In this document: positions 19,575 through 32,638 of the stretch, in pieces
Numbering within the stretch: the first letter of the stretch is position 1
Layout: each line of letters begins with the position of its first letter
Assembly: GCA_014193115.1 (NCBI GenBank)
Contig: BJHQ01000001.1
Span: 564,465 to 628,464, forward strand
Source of the DNA: Planctomycetota bacterium
Lineage (GTDB): Bacteria; Planctomycetota; UBA11346
Length of the DNA stretch: 64,000 nt
Reading direction: 5' to 3'
The notes under the pieces: model-generated
Databases searched by the model: none
What the model saw: the letters and a program-made list of their open reading frames with translations, nothing else
What the model was told of the DNA's origin: nothing
Made by a program: the position numbers and the translations under genes

Positions 19575-21398
19575 ATGTCCCGTGCCACCTGGATCCCCGT
19601 CCCTCACACCGCCTGGTCCATCCATGACCCCTTTTGGACGCCTCGCCGCGACCGGCTGTTCACCACGACCTTGGTCTCGCAGCATGACCAGTTGCGCGAG
19701 AGCGGACGACTCTCGCGTTTGGGCATCCAACCGTCCGATCCGGCACGAGCGTCCAGTCATGTGTTTTACGATAGCGACATCGCCAAGTGGCTGGAGGCGG
19801 TGGCCTACGCCGAGGCCGAACGTCCTCATCCGGGCTTGCGCGCCGCCAGCGAGGCGGTGATCGCAGGATACGAGCGCATCCAGATGCCCGACGGCTATCT
19901 CAACAGTCATTTCGCCGCCATCCCCGAGCGGCGCTGGACCAACCTGCCGTTCGACCATGAACTCTACTGTCTCGGACACCTCATCGAAGCGGCGTTGGCG
20001 TGGCATCGGCATCTGGGATGCGACCGGCTGCTGACCTGCTGTCGACGCGCCATCGACCATGTCTGGCAACGTTTCGGGCCAGCTGGCGTTCCGGTTTTCT
20101 GCGGACATCCCGAGATCGAACTGGCCCTGATGCGTTACGCTCGCTGGACTGGCGAGGCGCAGGCGCGAATCCTGTGCCGCCTCTTCATCGAACGTCGCGG
20201 GCGCAACTCCAGCGGCGGTGGCCGATACATCCAGGATACACGGCCCCTGGTCGAAGAATTCGAGGCGGTAGGCCACACGGTACGTTGCCTCTATCTGGCC
20301 TGCGGTGCCCTCGACCTGGCGCATGATGAGGATGACACGGCTCTTGCGGCTGCCATCGAGCGGATCTGGAGCAACGCCATCAGCCGACGCATGCACATCA
20401 CCGGCGGCATGGGGTCCAGTCCGCACGACGAAGGATTCACCGCAGATTGGGATCTCGACCCTTTCCGCGCCTACAATGAGACCTGCGCCGGCATCGCCCT
20501 GATGATGCTCGCCCAGCGCCTGCTCGCCGTCGGGCCGAGGGTTGATGCCGGTGACATTCTTGAACTGGCTTTACACAACACCGTCCTGGCTGGCTGGTCT
20601 CTGGATGGCGAACGCTATCTGTATGCGAATCCCCTCGCAGTCGACCTTGGCTGGGACGGACAGGCCAAACGGTGGAACAGCAAGGATTGGGGTCGGGAAC
20701 GGTGGTTCGGGTGCGCGTGCTGCCCTCCTAACGTGGCGCGCACCATGGCCAGCCTCGGCAGTTACGCCGCCGCGACTTCGGAGGGAGACCTGGCCCTGCA
20801 TCTGTTCCTCGCCGGCACCCTGGACACCGGCGCCTGGCGCCTGCGCATTGAGGGCGACTGGGTGCGCACCGGACGAATCGCGATCACGGTCGAAACCGCA
20901 CCGGCGCAGGGTATCTTGCATCTGCGCGCGCCAGGCTGGAGCGCGGACACCCGCCTGCTGCGCGATGGAGTTACCTCCACCGCGGCCACGGCCGGCTATC
21001 TCCATTTGGCCGGATTGCGCGCCGGCACCCGTCTCGACCTCTCTGCCGATGTTGCGCCGCGTCGCATCCGCGCTGATCCACGCGCCGGTGCCCTCGCCGG
21101 CCGGGTTGCGCTGGCGGCCGGACCTTTGATCTATTGCTTGGAAAGCTGCGATCACCAGCACGTTCTTGATGCGTCAATTCTACCGTGGAACGGCCATCTG
21201 GCCTTCACCGAACCCGATCCAGCCCTCGCCAACTGCCGACCCATTGTCGCCTCTGGCCAGGTCACCTTGGGCGAAGGGGGAACCTTGTACCGCAGCACGG
21301 TCCCGCATTTGGCGCAGGCGGAACTGCGAGCGGTTCCCTATGCCCTGTGGAACCACCGCGAGTCAGGGGCGATGCGGGTCTGGCTGCGAGAGGGATGA
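19575..21398 (+). CDS. GH127-type beta-L-arabinofuranosidase, cytoplasmic
   Basis: 607 residues from ATG 19575, preceded by GGGGAGGAG at good spacing; no signal peptide. The (alpha/alpha)6-barrel family GH127 (old DUF1680) is recognised by its zinc/catalytic set: Glu286 in HDEGF (acid/base), Glu302 and Cys304 in NETCA, and Cys382-Cys383 in CACCPPN. Spacing between the two Glu is 16, as in characterised HypBA1, where the Cys is the nucleophile. C-terminal beta-sandwich domains follow. The enzyme should release L-arabinose from short beta-arabinofuranosides inside the cell. It is divergent from an AraC regulator and followed by a second GH127-like gene on the same strand. Confidence 0.92.
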   Translation: MSRATWIPVPHTAWSIHDPFWTPRRDRLFTTTLVSQHDQLRESGRLSRLGIQPSDPARASSHVFYDSDIAKWLEAVAYAEAERPHPGLRAASEAVIAGYERIQMPDGYLNSHFAAIPERRWTNLPFDHELYCLGHLIEAALAWHRHLGCDRLLTCCRRAIDHVWQRFGPAGVPVFCGHPEIELALMRYARWTGEAQARILCRLFIERRGRNSSGGGRYIQDTRPLVEEFEAVGHTVRCLYLACGALDLAHDEDDTALAAAIERIWSNAISRRMHITGGMGSSPHDEGFTADWDLDPFRAYNETCAGIALMMLAQRLLAVGPRVDAGDILELALHNTVLAGWSLDGERYLYANPLAVDLGWDGQAKRWNSKDWGRERWFGCACCPPNVARTMASLGSYAAATSEGDLALHLFLAGTLDTGAWRLRIEGDWVRTGRIAITVETAPAQGILHLRAPGWSADTRLLRDGVTSTAATAGYLHLAGLRAGTRLDLSADVAPRRIRADPRAGALAGRVALAAGPLIYCLESCDHQHVLDASILPWNGHLAFTEPDPALANCRPIVASGQVTLGEGGTLYRSTVPHLAQAELRAVPYALWNHRESGAMRVWLREG

Positions 21399-21510
21399 AC
21401 CGGGACGCGCCCACTACAGAAAGAAACCGTTGCCATGCCTCGTCCATTCTTGCCGGTCGAAGGGCCGGCTCCGGTCACGTCAGTCGGCGAATTCATCCAT
21501 GAAGAGCCCG

Positions 21511-21598
21511 TGAAATCCCCCTTTATGCAACCCTTGTTCCCAGCCATCGGAAAGAACCATATGAAATCATCCTTTATGAAACCCTTCTTCCACGCCAT
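21511..21598 (+). repeat. Imperfect 37-base direct duplication at the 5' end of the second GH127 gene
   Basis: Bases 21511-21547 and 21562-21598 match at 31 of 37 positions, with an offset of 51 bases (17 codons, in frame). Each copy contains tgaaatc...cctttatg.aaccctt, so start codon and following codons appear twice. Confidence 0.85.
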
Positions 21599-23918
21599 AA
21601 TCCTCATGATGTCTTTGCAAACCACTTCCATCGCCTATGCCGCTGAACTCGTAGCAACGGACCCGATCCGATTGCAGCCTGAGTCGAAGGCCAACAAGAT
21701 CGTCGATAGGCAGGATGCCCAGGTGCCCGATCGGGTTCATCTTGGCAACGGGCTTCTCGGCACGCGGATTCGACGCAACGCGATCGACTGGCTGCCGGTG
21801 CAAGCGGCTGTGAACGCCAATGGATTTCTGGATCGTCACGCGACCTATGACTTGACCGGTGAATATTACGGAAAATGGCTGGAGGCCAGCACGTTATCGT
21901 GGGCCAATACCAGGGAGCCCAGGTTGCGTGATGCCATTGACAAGTCCGTAGAGAAATTGCTGAAATACCAATCGGAGGATGGCTATTTCGGCCCATTTCC
22001 GCCTGCCAAACGTTGGAGCCCACCTTGGGACGTTTGGTCGCACAAATACATCCTGATCGGCCTGAGCACCTACTATCGATATACCGGTAATCGCGAGGCG
22101 CTTGAAGCCGCCAAAAAGACGGCCGATCTTCTGTGCAGGGATTTCAGTGAAAGCAGACGATCGTTGGCCATTGGGCATTGCGGGGGCATGTCGAGTTACA
22201 GCCTCCTGGAACCCATGGTGTGGATGTATCGTCTGACGGGCGACGAACGTTACCGCAGTCTCTGTGATTATATCGTGAGGTCGTGGGAACAACCGCGTAA
22301 CCTCCAGATCGTCAGTGGTCTATTGGAAAAAAAGGGCGTGAAGGGATTGAAGGCATACGAATACCTATCTTGTGTCAATGGCATGTTGGAATGGTATCGC
22401 ATCACCGGCGACCCGAATCTTCTGCAGGCAGCACTCAACGCCTGGGAAGACATCGTCACGAAACGACTCTACATCACCGGGTCGAGCAGTCAGAAGGAAA
22501 TCTTCGGCGGAGACCATTTTCTGCCAAACACCGGGGATGTTTGCGAAACCTGCGTCACAGTTACCTGGCTGCAATTCAACACGCACTTATTGCGCCTGAC
22601 CAACGAGGCGCGTTTTGCCCAGCAATTAGAGCGAACGTGTTACAACCACCTTTGTGGTGCGCAGCGACCGGACGGAAAACATTGGGGTTACTATGTCAAT
22701 TTGGAGGGCGGAAGCAAATATGGCAGCGGTCCTTTTCCGTGCTGCATTGGCAGTGGTCCGCGCGGGATGGCCATGATCCCGACATTTGCCGTCGCCACAG
22801 ACGCAGATGGTGTAGTGATGAACTTTTACGATGCCGGTAACGCCACATTGAATCTGCGCGATGGTTCGGAGGTGCGGCTGACCATCGACGGAAAATTTGG
22901 CGCCGAGCCGAAGTCCTCAGTGACCGTTGAATTGCCTCAGAGCAAGGACTTCGCGATCAAGTTGCGCATCCCATATTGGTGTGAAGAACCATCGGTCCGA
23001 GTAAATAAAGAACCAATATCCTTTCCGAAAAATTTAACAACCGATGCTTATCTGCCTATCAAGCGCATGTGGAAGAGCGGCGATGTCGTGACCATCGAAT
23101 GCCCGCTTTCCCCCCGAATCATCCTCGGTGAGTACGGCAACAGAGGCAGACTGGCGGTGGCCTATGGTCCACTTGTCCTGGCCACCGATGCCAAGCTGAA
23201 CGGCGACGGCCAGCCCAGACAGGTTCTTCGCCCCGCAGAAGAGACACTGCGAAGCTTCACGGTCGAACCAGCGCCAGAGCCTTTTCTCGATTGGCCGGGA
23301 GCGCAGGTCTTCCGTATAGCCGTGCGAGGTGGTGAAGCACGCTTAGTGCCATTTTCCGTCGCGGGTTGCGGTGGCCAATTCTACCAAGTCTGGCCTCTCT
23401 ACGAAGGAGGCATTCCTGAAAACGGCAACCTATTTGCGACCGCCGTGGAAAGTTATTCGCGGACCGGCAGGATAAATAAGTCGCTCTTTCAAAATGGCAG
23501 TGTCTGGACCAATGACGGCAAGAAGGCCGACGAAGACTGGTTCGCATTGGCGCTCGATAATCCCGTGACCATCAATTGCGTGACCTTCATCCACGGGAAG
23601 AGCGAACCGCCAGGCGGCTGGTTCGACACCTCGGCCGGCAAGCCGAAAGTACAGGTTAAAAATGAAAAAGGCGGCCCCTGGATAACCATCGGTGAATTTG
23701 CTGACTATAGTGATACGACAGCAGAGACCTGCAATAACAAAAAACTCCAGCAAATGGGTTCACCCTTCGTCTTGACGTTGGATCAGCCGCAGTCGATCTT
23801 CGCAGTGCGTGTGATCGGAAAGCCTTCGTGTGGCAACAAGCCGGAGCAGAACTACGTAACGTGTTCGGGCCTGCGCGCTGCCCTGCTTCCGACGAACAGT
23901 ACCGCTTCGCCAAGATAA
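21561..23918 (+). CDS. Exported GH127-like (DUF1680) glycoside hydrolase
   Basis: 785 residues from ATG 21561. The N-terminus 'MKSSFMKPFF...LMMSLQTTSIAYAAE' is a clear signal peptide (cleavage near AYA-AE). GH127 residues are present: Glu in KEIFGG 16 residues before the Glu of CETC, and the Cys pair in PFPCCIGSG. After the barrel and beta-sandwich (to about 600) comes an extra C-terminal domain of about 170 residues resembling a discoidin/F5-F8 carbohydrate-binding fold. It should act on arabinofuranose-containing glycans in the periplasm or outside, feeding the cytoplasmic enzyme upstream. Base composition is distinctly more AT-rich than the neighbours (codons such as aaa, aat, ata are common), suggesting transfer from another lineage. 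Earlier in-frame starts exist (GTG 21510, ATG 21525) because the start region is duplicated. Confidence 0.88.
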   Translation: MKSSFMKPFFHAIILMMSLQTTSIAYAAELVATDPIRLQPESKANKIVDRQDAQVPDRVHLGNGLLGTRIRRNAIDWLPVQAAVNANGFLDRHATYDLTGEYYGKWLEASTLSWANTREPRLRDAIDKSVEKLLKYQSEDGYFGPFPPAKRWSPPWDVWSHKYILIGLSTYYRYTGNREALEAAKKTADLLCRDFSESRRSLAIGHCGGMSSYSLLEPMVWMYRLTGDERYRSLCDYIVRSWEQPRNLQIVSGLLEKKGVKGLKAYEYLSCVNGMLEWYRITGDPNLLQAALNAWEDIVTKRLYITGSSSQKEIFGGDHFLPNTGDVCETCVTVTWLQFNTHLLRLTNEARFAQQLERTCYNHLCGAQRPDGKHWGYYVNLEGGSKYGSGPFPCCIGSGPRGMAMIPTFAVATDADGVVMNFYDAGNATLNLRDGSEVRLTIDGKFGAEPKSSVTVELPQSKDFAIKLRIPYWCEEPSVRVNKEPISFPKNLTTDAYLPIKRMWKSGDVVTIECPLSPRIILGEYGNRGRLAVAYGPLVLATDAKLNGDGQPRQVLRPAEETLRSFTVEPAPEPFLDWPGAQVFRIAVRGGEARLVPFSVAGCGGQFYQVWPLYEGGIPENGNLFATAVESYSRTGRINKSLFQNGSVWTNDGKKADEDWFALALDNPVTINCVTFIHGKSEPPGGWFDTSAGKPKVQVKNEKGGPWITIGEFADYSDTTAETCNNKKLQQMGSPFVLTLDQPQSIFAVRVIGKPSCGNKPEQNYVTCSGLRAALLPTNSTASPR

Positions 23919-24061
23919 TATTCGGTGTAACTACTCATGCTGCCGATTCCAGGGTTGCCTAGGTCACCTGCGGCCTCGCGCGATCACTCTTGCACGGCAA
24001 CGTGGGAACTTTGGCGCCTTGGCGTCTTTCTTTGGCGCCTTGGCGTCGTTGCGGTTCAAGC
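23919..24061. repeat. Gap with cgccaag-type repeat, inverted orientation
   Basis: About 24003-24058 carries 'ggcgccttggcgtctttctttggcgccttggcgtcg', the reverse complement of the units seen at 8768 and 18487, sitting between the convergent GH127 and trmD genes. Nothing else is apparent. Confidence 0.75.
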
Positions 24062-24706
24062 CTATTTCATGCGTCGCGCGAGCTGCCAGGCGGCGATGGC
24101 GGCGTGGTCGCCGGACAGCAGCACCTGGGGCACGGTTTGTTCGCGGAACGCCGCCGGGCGGGTCCAACACGGGTGGTCGGCGCCGTGGCCGGGCGAAAAG
24201 GTCTCTTCGACCGCTGATCGGTCGTTGCCAAGGGCGCCGGGCAGCAGCCGCACCACCGCATCGACCAGTACCAGTGCCGCCAGTTCGCCACCGGACAGTA
24301 TGTAATCGCCAATTGAGAATGGCTCGGGCTGGTACAGATCGAGCAACCGCTGATCGATTCCCTCATAATGTCCGCAGAGCACGATCAGGTGCGATTCATC
24401 AGCCAATTCCCTGGCTGTTTTCTGATCGAGCTTCCGCCCCTGAGGCGAAGTCACCAGCAGCCGCGACTTCGCCGATTGCAGCCGCAGATGATCGATGCAC
24501 CCCGCCAAGGGCGGCGCCATCAGCACCATCCCCGGCCCACCGCCAAACGGCCGGTCATCGACCTTGCGATGCCGGCCGCCAGCCCACTGGCGCGGATCAG
24601 CGGTGGCGATCTCCGCCAGACCGCGTCTCCGCGCCCGCCCGACGATGGAGGTGTTCAGCCAGGCGGTGCATTCTTGCGGGAAGAGCGTGATCAGATCGAT
24701 GCGCAT
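24062..24706 (-). CDS. trmD: tRNA (guanine-N1-)-methyltransferase
   Basis: 214 residues, a little shorter than E. coli TrmD (255). The SAM-binding trefoil-knot motifs are intact: GHYEGIDQR, then 'SIGDYILSGGELAALVLVDAVVRLLPGALG', and the N-terminal MRIDLITLFP. DDRPFGGGPGM matches the substrate-binding loop. It methylates G37 of tRNAs to prevent frameshifting and is a dimer. The usual rpsP-rimM-trmD-rplS context is absent; instead it is preceded by tpx with a 3-base gap and is probably co-transcribed with it. Confidence 0.95.
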   Translation of the reverse strand: MRIDLITLFPQECTAWLNTSIVGRARRRGLAEIATADPRQWAGGRHRKVDDRPFGGGPGMVLMAPPLAGCIDHLRLQSAKSRLLVTSPQGRKLDQKTARELADESHLIVLCGHYEGIDQRLLDLYQPEPFSIGDYILSGGELAALVLVDAVVRLLPGALGNDRSAVEETFSPGHGADHPCWTRPAAFREQTVPQVLLSGDHAAIAAWQLARRMK

Positions 24707-24709
24707 GGT

Positions 24710-25210
24710 TCAGCGCAGCGCTGTCAACGCCTTCGCATAATCCGGCTCATTGGCGATCTCTGAAACCTGTTCGGTGTGGACGACCTTGCCCGCAGCGTCG
24801 ATCACTACCACCGCCCGGGACAGCAGTCCGGTGAGTTTGCTGCTGGTGATGGTTACACCGTAGTCGCTTCCGAAACTGGGCGAGCGGAAGTCTGAGGCGC
24901 CGTGGACGTCTTTCAGGCCTTCGGCGCCGCAGAAGCGGGCGAGGGCGAAGGGCAGGTCCTTCGAGACGCACAGCACGACGGTATTCGCCAGCTTCGCGGC
25001 TTCGACATTGAAGCGGCGCACCGAGGCGGCGCAGGTCGGGGTGTCGACGCTGGGGAAGATGTTGAGCACTACCCGCTTTCCGCGCAGGTCTGCAGAGGTG
25101 ACATCAGACAGGTCAGTCTTGGTCAACGAGAACGCCGGAGCGGCGCTGCCGACGGCGGGCAGCGCGCCGACGGTGGTGACGGGGGAACCCTTGAGGGTGA
25201 TGGTGGCCAT
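24710..25210 (-). CDS. tpx: Thiol peroxidase (atypical 2-Cys peroxiredoxin)
   Basis: 166 residues from ATG 25210, with AGGA eight bases upstream. Peroxidatic Cys60 lies in [15 protein letters not shown] and resolving Cys94 in RFCGAEG, matching E. coli Tpx Cys61/Cys95. The enzyme reduces hydroperoxides using thioredoxin. The frame continues upstream to 25492 but that section translates dispersed repeats. Confidence 0.95.
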   Translation of the reverse strand: MATITLKGSPVTTVGALPAVGSAAPAFSLTKTDLSDVTSADLRGKRVVLNIFPSVDTPTCAASVRRFNVEAAKLANTVVLCVSKDLPFALARFCGAEGLKDVHGASDFRSPSFGSDYGVTITSSKLTGLLSRAVVVIDAAGKVVHTEQVSEIANEPDYAKALTALR

Positions 25211-27572
<2,362 letters not shown>

Positions 27573-27580
27573 CCGCGCCA

Positions 27581-29101
27581 TCAGCCGATCCGCTGGAAAT
27601 CGGCGGCACCGGCGTTGAACCGCTCGATCAATCGGCTGCGCGCCAATTTGTGCGAAGCGGTCAGCAGACCGTTGGTCAGATCAGGGCACTGGTCCCAGCG
27701 CCAGACGCTGACGATCCGCTCATAGGGTGCTTCGGCTTGAGCGTTGGCCGAGCCAATGGCGTGGTCGAGATCGGCCGCTGTGGCCTGCGGCTGCGGCAGC
27801 AGGATCGCAGCGAGATCGTCGCCATGGCGGCAGACCACGGCATGGGCGATGCCGGGCTGCGCTGCGAGACGGGCCTCGATGCACCCGGCATGGACCTTCT
27901 CGCCATTGGCCATTTTCAGCACCTGATCTGAACGCCCGATCAGGCGCAGGCCGTTGTCGGTCCAGGCCCCGAGATCTCCGCTGTCGATGGTCCGGTTGCC
28001 ATCGGCGTCCCTGGGCAGCGGATCATCGCGGCGGAAATAGCCGAGCATGACATTCGGTCCGCGGACGTGGATCCGCCCATCGTCCGCAACTCCGACGGAT
28101 ACCCCCGGGATCGGCTGCCCGACCACGCCGGTGCGGCGTGCACTGCCGGGCCGGGTGATGGTGGCTGACGGGCTGGTCTCGGTCAGGCCCCAGCCTTCGG
28201 CCACGGAGATACCGCGGCGTTCATACCAGTCGGCCAGATCGTCGCCGAGGGTGGCTCCGGCGGTGAACACCCAGCGCAGGCAGCTCCGGTCGAGGGCGTC
28301 GGCTTCGATGGCGGTGCGATGCAGTTTGGGCACGGACAGGTAGACCGTCGGTCGCACCGCCCGCAGGGTCGCCAGGAATCGATCGCGATCGCGGCCTCCG
28401 CCGGGAACCACGGTCAAGGTCGCGCCGCGGCCGAGGATCCACAGCCGTTCGGCCAGTCCGCCGAACGAGTGGTGCCACGGCAGATAGGCGGCGCAGCGAT
28501 CGCCAGGCCCGACCTCGGGCCACAGCATCGCGAAGGCTGCCTGCTGGCTGGCAAGGTTGCCATGCGTCAGCACCACTCCGCGGGGTTCGCCGGTGGAACC
28601 GCTGGTGCATTGGATCAGACAAGGGGTGTCGGTCGTGACCGGTCGCTCCGGTCCGGGCGGCCCGGAGGCCAAGGCGAGCTCGGGCGGGATGACCTTTGTG
28701 CCTGCTGGCACCAGGTGGCGATGGTCCGGGTCCGCGATCATGGCGACCCGCGGCGCGATCAGCGCCAGCATCGCTTCCAGCCGAGCTGGGGGGAATCCCG
28801 TGAAGATCGGTGCAGCGATCGCTCCCAGGCGCCACGCGGCCAATTCGCAGATCAGGTGTTCGGCGCCGTTCGGCGAGACGATGGCGAGGCGATCGCCGAT
28901 GCCCAGATCGTTCGCCAATTGCCCGGACAAGGATGCCGCCGCCTGGCGCAGGGCGTCCCAGGTCCAGGCCCGGCCGTCGCACACCAGCACTGGCCGATGC
29001 CGATGCTCCCGGCAAAGGGCATCGAGCCAATCGGACAGCGTGTGCGGTCGATCCGTCGGCAGCGCTTCGCCATGGCGCCATTGGATTTCGGTCCCGGGCA
29101 T
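27581..29101 (-). CDS. AMP-forming acyl-CoA synthetase / adenylating enzyme
   Basis: 506 residues of the ANL superfamily. The P-loop-like motif is TSGSTGEPRGVVLTHGN, the A5 motif is GWGLTETSPSATI, the A7/A8 motifs are DSGDLGAW..GLRLIGRSDQVLKMANGEKV, and the catalytic Lys is in the C-terminal 'TASHKLARSRLIERF'. It activates a carboxylic acid to an acyl-AMP and probably an acyl-CoA. Overall similarity is to long-chain fatty acyl-CoA ligases (FadD15-like, with GWGLTE), but the C-terminal subdomain is short and the substrate is not determinable. It stands alone, convergent with ligA and divergent from the pseudokinase gene. Confidence 0.88.
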   Translation of the reverse strand: MPGTEIQWRHGEALPTDRPHTLSDWLDALCREHRHRPVLVCDGRAWTWDALRQAAASLSGQLANDLGIGDRLAIVSPNGAEHLICELAAWRLGAIAAPIFTGFPPARLEAMLALIAPRVAMIADPDHRHLVPAGTKVIPPELALASGPPGPERPVTTDTPCLIQCTSGSTGEPRGVVLTHGNLASQQAAFAMLWPEVGPGDRCAAYLPWHHSFGGLAERLWILGRGATLTVVPGGGRDRDRFLATLRAVRPTVYLSVPKLHRTAIEADALDRSCLRWVFTAGATLGDDLADWYERRGISVAEGWGLTETSPSATITRPGSARRTGVVGQPIPGVSVGVADDGRIHVRGPNVMLGYFRRDDPLPRDADGNRTIDSGDLGAWTDNGLRLIGRSDQVLKMANGEKVHAGCIEARLAAQPGIAHAVVCRHGDDLAAILLPQPQATAADLDHAIGSANAQAEAPYERIVSVWRWDQCPDLTNGLLTASHKLARSRLIERFNAGAADFQRIG

Positions 29102-29243
29102 GGGCGGGGATCGTCAACCCAGGCCCAGGTGGCGGAAGCCGCCGCTCCGCGGCTAAGTCCTGCTGTTCCCCGGCTCCGGCCTGTTTCGCCTTGCTGCGCG
29201 GGAAAGCAGAGACGGGACCGTGATTCCGGGGTAGAATAGAAGC

Positions 29244-30392
29244 ATGATTGCCGGCAGCGATCTGGACCAGGTGGTTCTCGGTGACTCCGTCACGGTCCCA
29301 CCAGGCGAAGCGGCGTGGCACACCATCGCCGACGGCCAACCGGGCATCTTGTGGTTCCCTGACGCCCGGATCGGCAAGACCGCCTTCACCAGCCAGGCGT
29401 TCCTGGCCGCGGTGGCCAGCGGTTCGCACCCGGCGTTGGTGGTGGCGCGAGGCGCAGGACAGCGACCGCTCCCGACCGAGCCCGAATCGGAACGCCTGTG
29501 CATCCACCTGTCAGGCCACGATCCGGGCGCGTTGCTCAGCCAGCACCCGGTGGAGGGCTGGAAGGCCGATAAAGTGGCAGCCCGCATCCACGATCTGGTC
29601 GAGGCCTGCCATGCGCTCCACGTCGTCGGCAAGGCCCACGGCGGGGTCGAGACCTGGAGCATCCTGGTTACTGGCGATCGCTGGCGGCTGCTGCCGCCAG
29701 CTGTCGGCATGGCCCGGCGGATCGAATCTGATGGCCGGTTGCGATCTGGATCGCTGCGACCGCCTGAACAACCTGCGTTGGGCAGCGCCACGGTCGCTGC
29801 CGATGTCTATGCCTGTTCGGCGTTGATTTTCCTGCTCATCGAAGGCCAGATCCCCGCGCCCGGTGAGGATCCGCGAAAACGCCAGCGCTGGCCGGTCGAT
29901 CTGGCCGCGGCCGTGGCGGCTGGATTGGCCAAGGACGCGGCCAAGCGGCCGCCGTTGGAGGAACTGGTCAAGCTGCTTCGCCGGTTGGGCGGAATGAGCT
30001 CCACCGTGTTCACCGCCCACGCTCCGGCCATGGCCTTCGGAGACGCCCCGCCGGCCAAAGTGCCGACGCCGATGAAATCCAAGACTGGGACCATCCGGCG
30101 CAACACCGAGCTGCCTGCCGACACGTCGCGGGGGCGATCTCCCGGCCGGATGACCAAGGTGGCCGCGGTGCGGGCGCCGGTTCGGGTGATCGCGCCGGCG
30201 CAGAAGCCGCAACGTTCGCGCCTGCTGTTTGCCGTCATCATTTGCGCCCTGCTGGCCCTGATCGCAGGCTTAGGCTGGTTGGCGAGCGTCCAGAAAAAAT
30301 CGAGCCCGCCATCGCCACTTGAGAAGCCGCCACTTCAGAAGCCGCCACCGCAGAAGCCGGCAGGCGCGACCCCTGGCGCGCTCCGCCACTAA
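29244..30392 (+). CDS. Transmembrane pseudokinase
   Basis: 382 residues. About 10-245 follows the outline of a Hanks-type kinase but without its chemistry. The Gly loop is not recognisable; the catalytic-loop region reads VGKAHGGVETWSIL in place of HRDxKxxN; no DFG is present (WRLLPPAVG); the APE-like region RPPEQPA and the helix-F Asp (AADVYACSALIFLL) survive. A basic, Thr-containing linker (about 250-330) leads to one membrane helix at about 338-360 (LLFAVIICALLALIAGLGWL) and a short repeat tail of KPPxQ. It should be catalytically dead and act as a scaffold or regulator, with a small extracytoplasmic tail. The start at 29244 has only a weak purine-rich site. Confidence 0.75.
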   Translation: MIAGSDLDQVVLGDSVTVPPGEAAWHTIADGQPGILWFPDARIGKTAFTSQAFLAAVASGSHPALVVARGAGQRPLPTEPESERLCIHLSGHDPGALLSQHPVEGWKADKVAARIHDLVEACHALHVVGKAHGGVETWSILVTGDRWRLLPPAVGMARRIESDGRLRSGSLRPPEQPALGSATVAADVYACSALIFLLIEGQIPAPGEDPRKRQRWPVDLAAAVAAGLAKDAAKRPPLEELVKLLRRLGGMSSTVFTAHAPAMAFGDAPPAKVPTPMKSKTGTIRRNTELPADTSRGRSPGRMTKVAAVRAPVRVIAPAQKPQRSRLLFAVIICALLALIAGLGWLASVQKKSSPPSPLEKPPLQKPPPQKPAGATPGALRH

Positions 30393-30453
30393 CGACACGG
30401 CAAGTCGCCGCGCCTCGTCGCCGGCAGGCCGGTGTGGCGTTCAGTCCAGCGTT

Positions 30454-30903
30454 CTACGGTGCAGCGATCCGGCTGGCGGATTCGGCGCCGGCCGCCAGTT
30501 CCTGGGCGGTCATCTGCGGCGCTGGGACGCGGGTCTGCACATCCAGCCAGGCAAGGTCGCGGGTGCGGATGGCCTGGGCGCTGGCGTTGTCGGGGGCCGG
30601 CGCTGCGCGCAGGGATTCGAGCTGGCTGCGCACCTTGGCGACATCCACCTGCTCGCCCGGTACGGCCGCATCGGCCAGCACGGTGACCACATCCTTCAGG
30701 ATTTGGCCGACGCCGCCGCGCACCGCGATGGCGTGGCTGATCCGGCCGCCGGTCTTGGCGATCACCACGCCGGGCTTGAGGAGCGCCACCAGCGGCGCAT
30801 GGCCGGTGCGCACGCCGACCTCGCCATCGACCGCCACAAAGGTGACGTGGTCGGCGCTGATCCCGGGCAGGGAGCGTTCAGGGGTGACGATGCGCAGGAG
30901 CAT
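30454..30903 (-). CDS. atpC: ATP synthase F1 epsilon subunit
   Basis: 149 residues. The N-terminal beta-sandwich has LRIVTPERSLPGISADHVTFVAVDGEVGVRTGHAPLVALLKPG, diagnostic for epsilon. The C-terminal helical part is present with an Ala-rich extension. It links the rotor and regulates hydrolysis. It is the last gene of the atp operon, starting 3 bases after the atpD stop. Confidence 0.95.
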   Translation of the reverse strand: MLLRIVTPERSLPGISADHVTFVAVDGEVGVRTGHAPLVALLKPGVVIAKTGGRISHAIAVRGGVGQILKDVVTVLADAAVPGEQVDVAKVRSQLESLRAAPAPDNASAQAIRTRDLAWLDVQTRVPAPQMTAQELAAGAESASRIAAP

Positions 30904-30906
30904 GGC

Positions 30907-32634
<1,728 letters not shown>

Positions 32635-32638
<4 letters not shown>

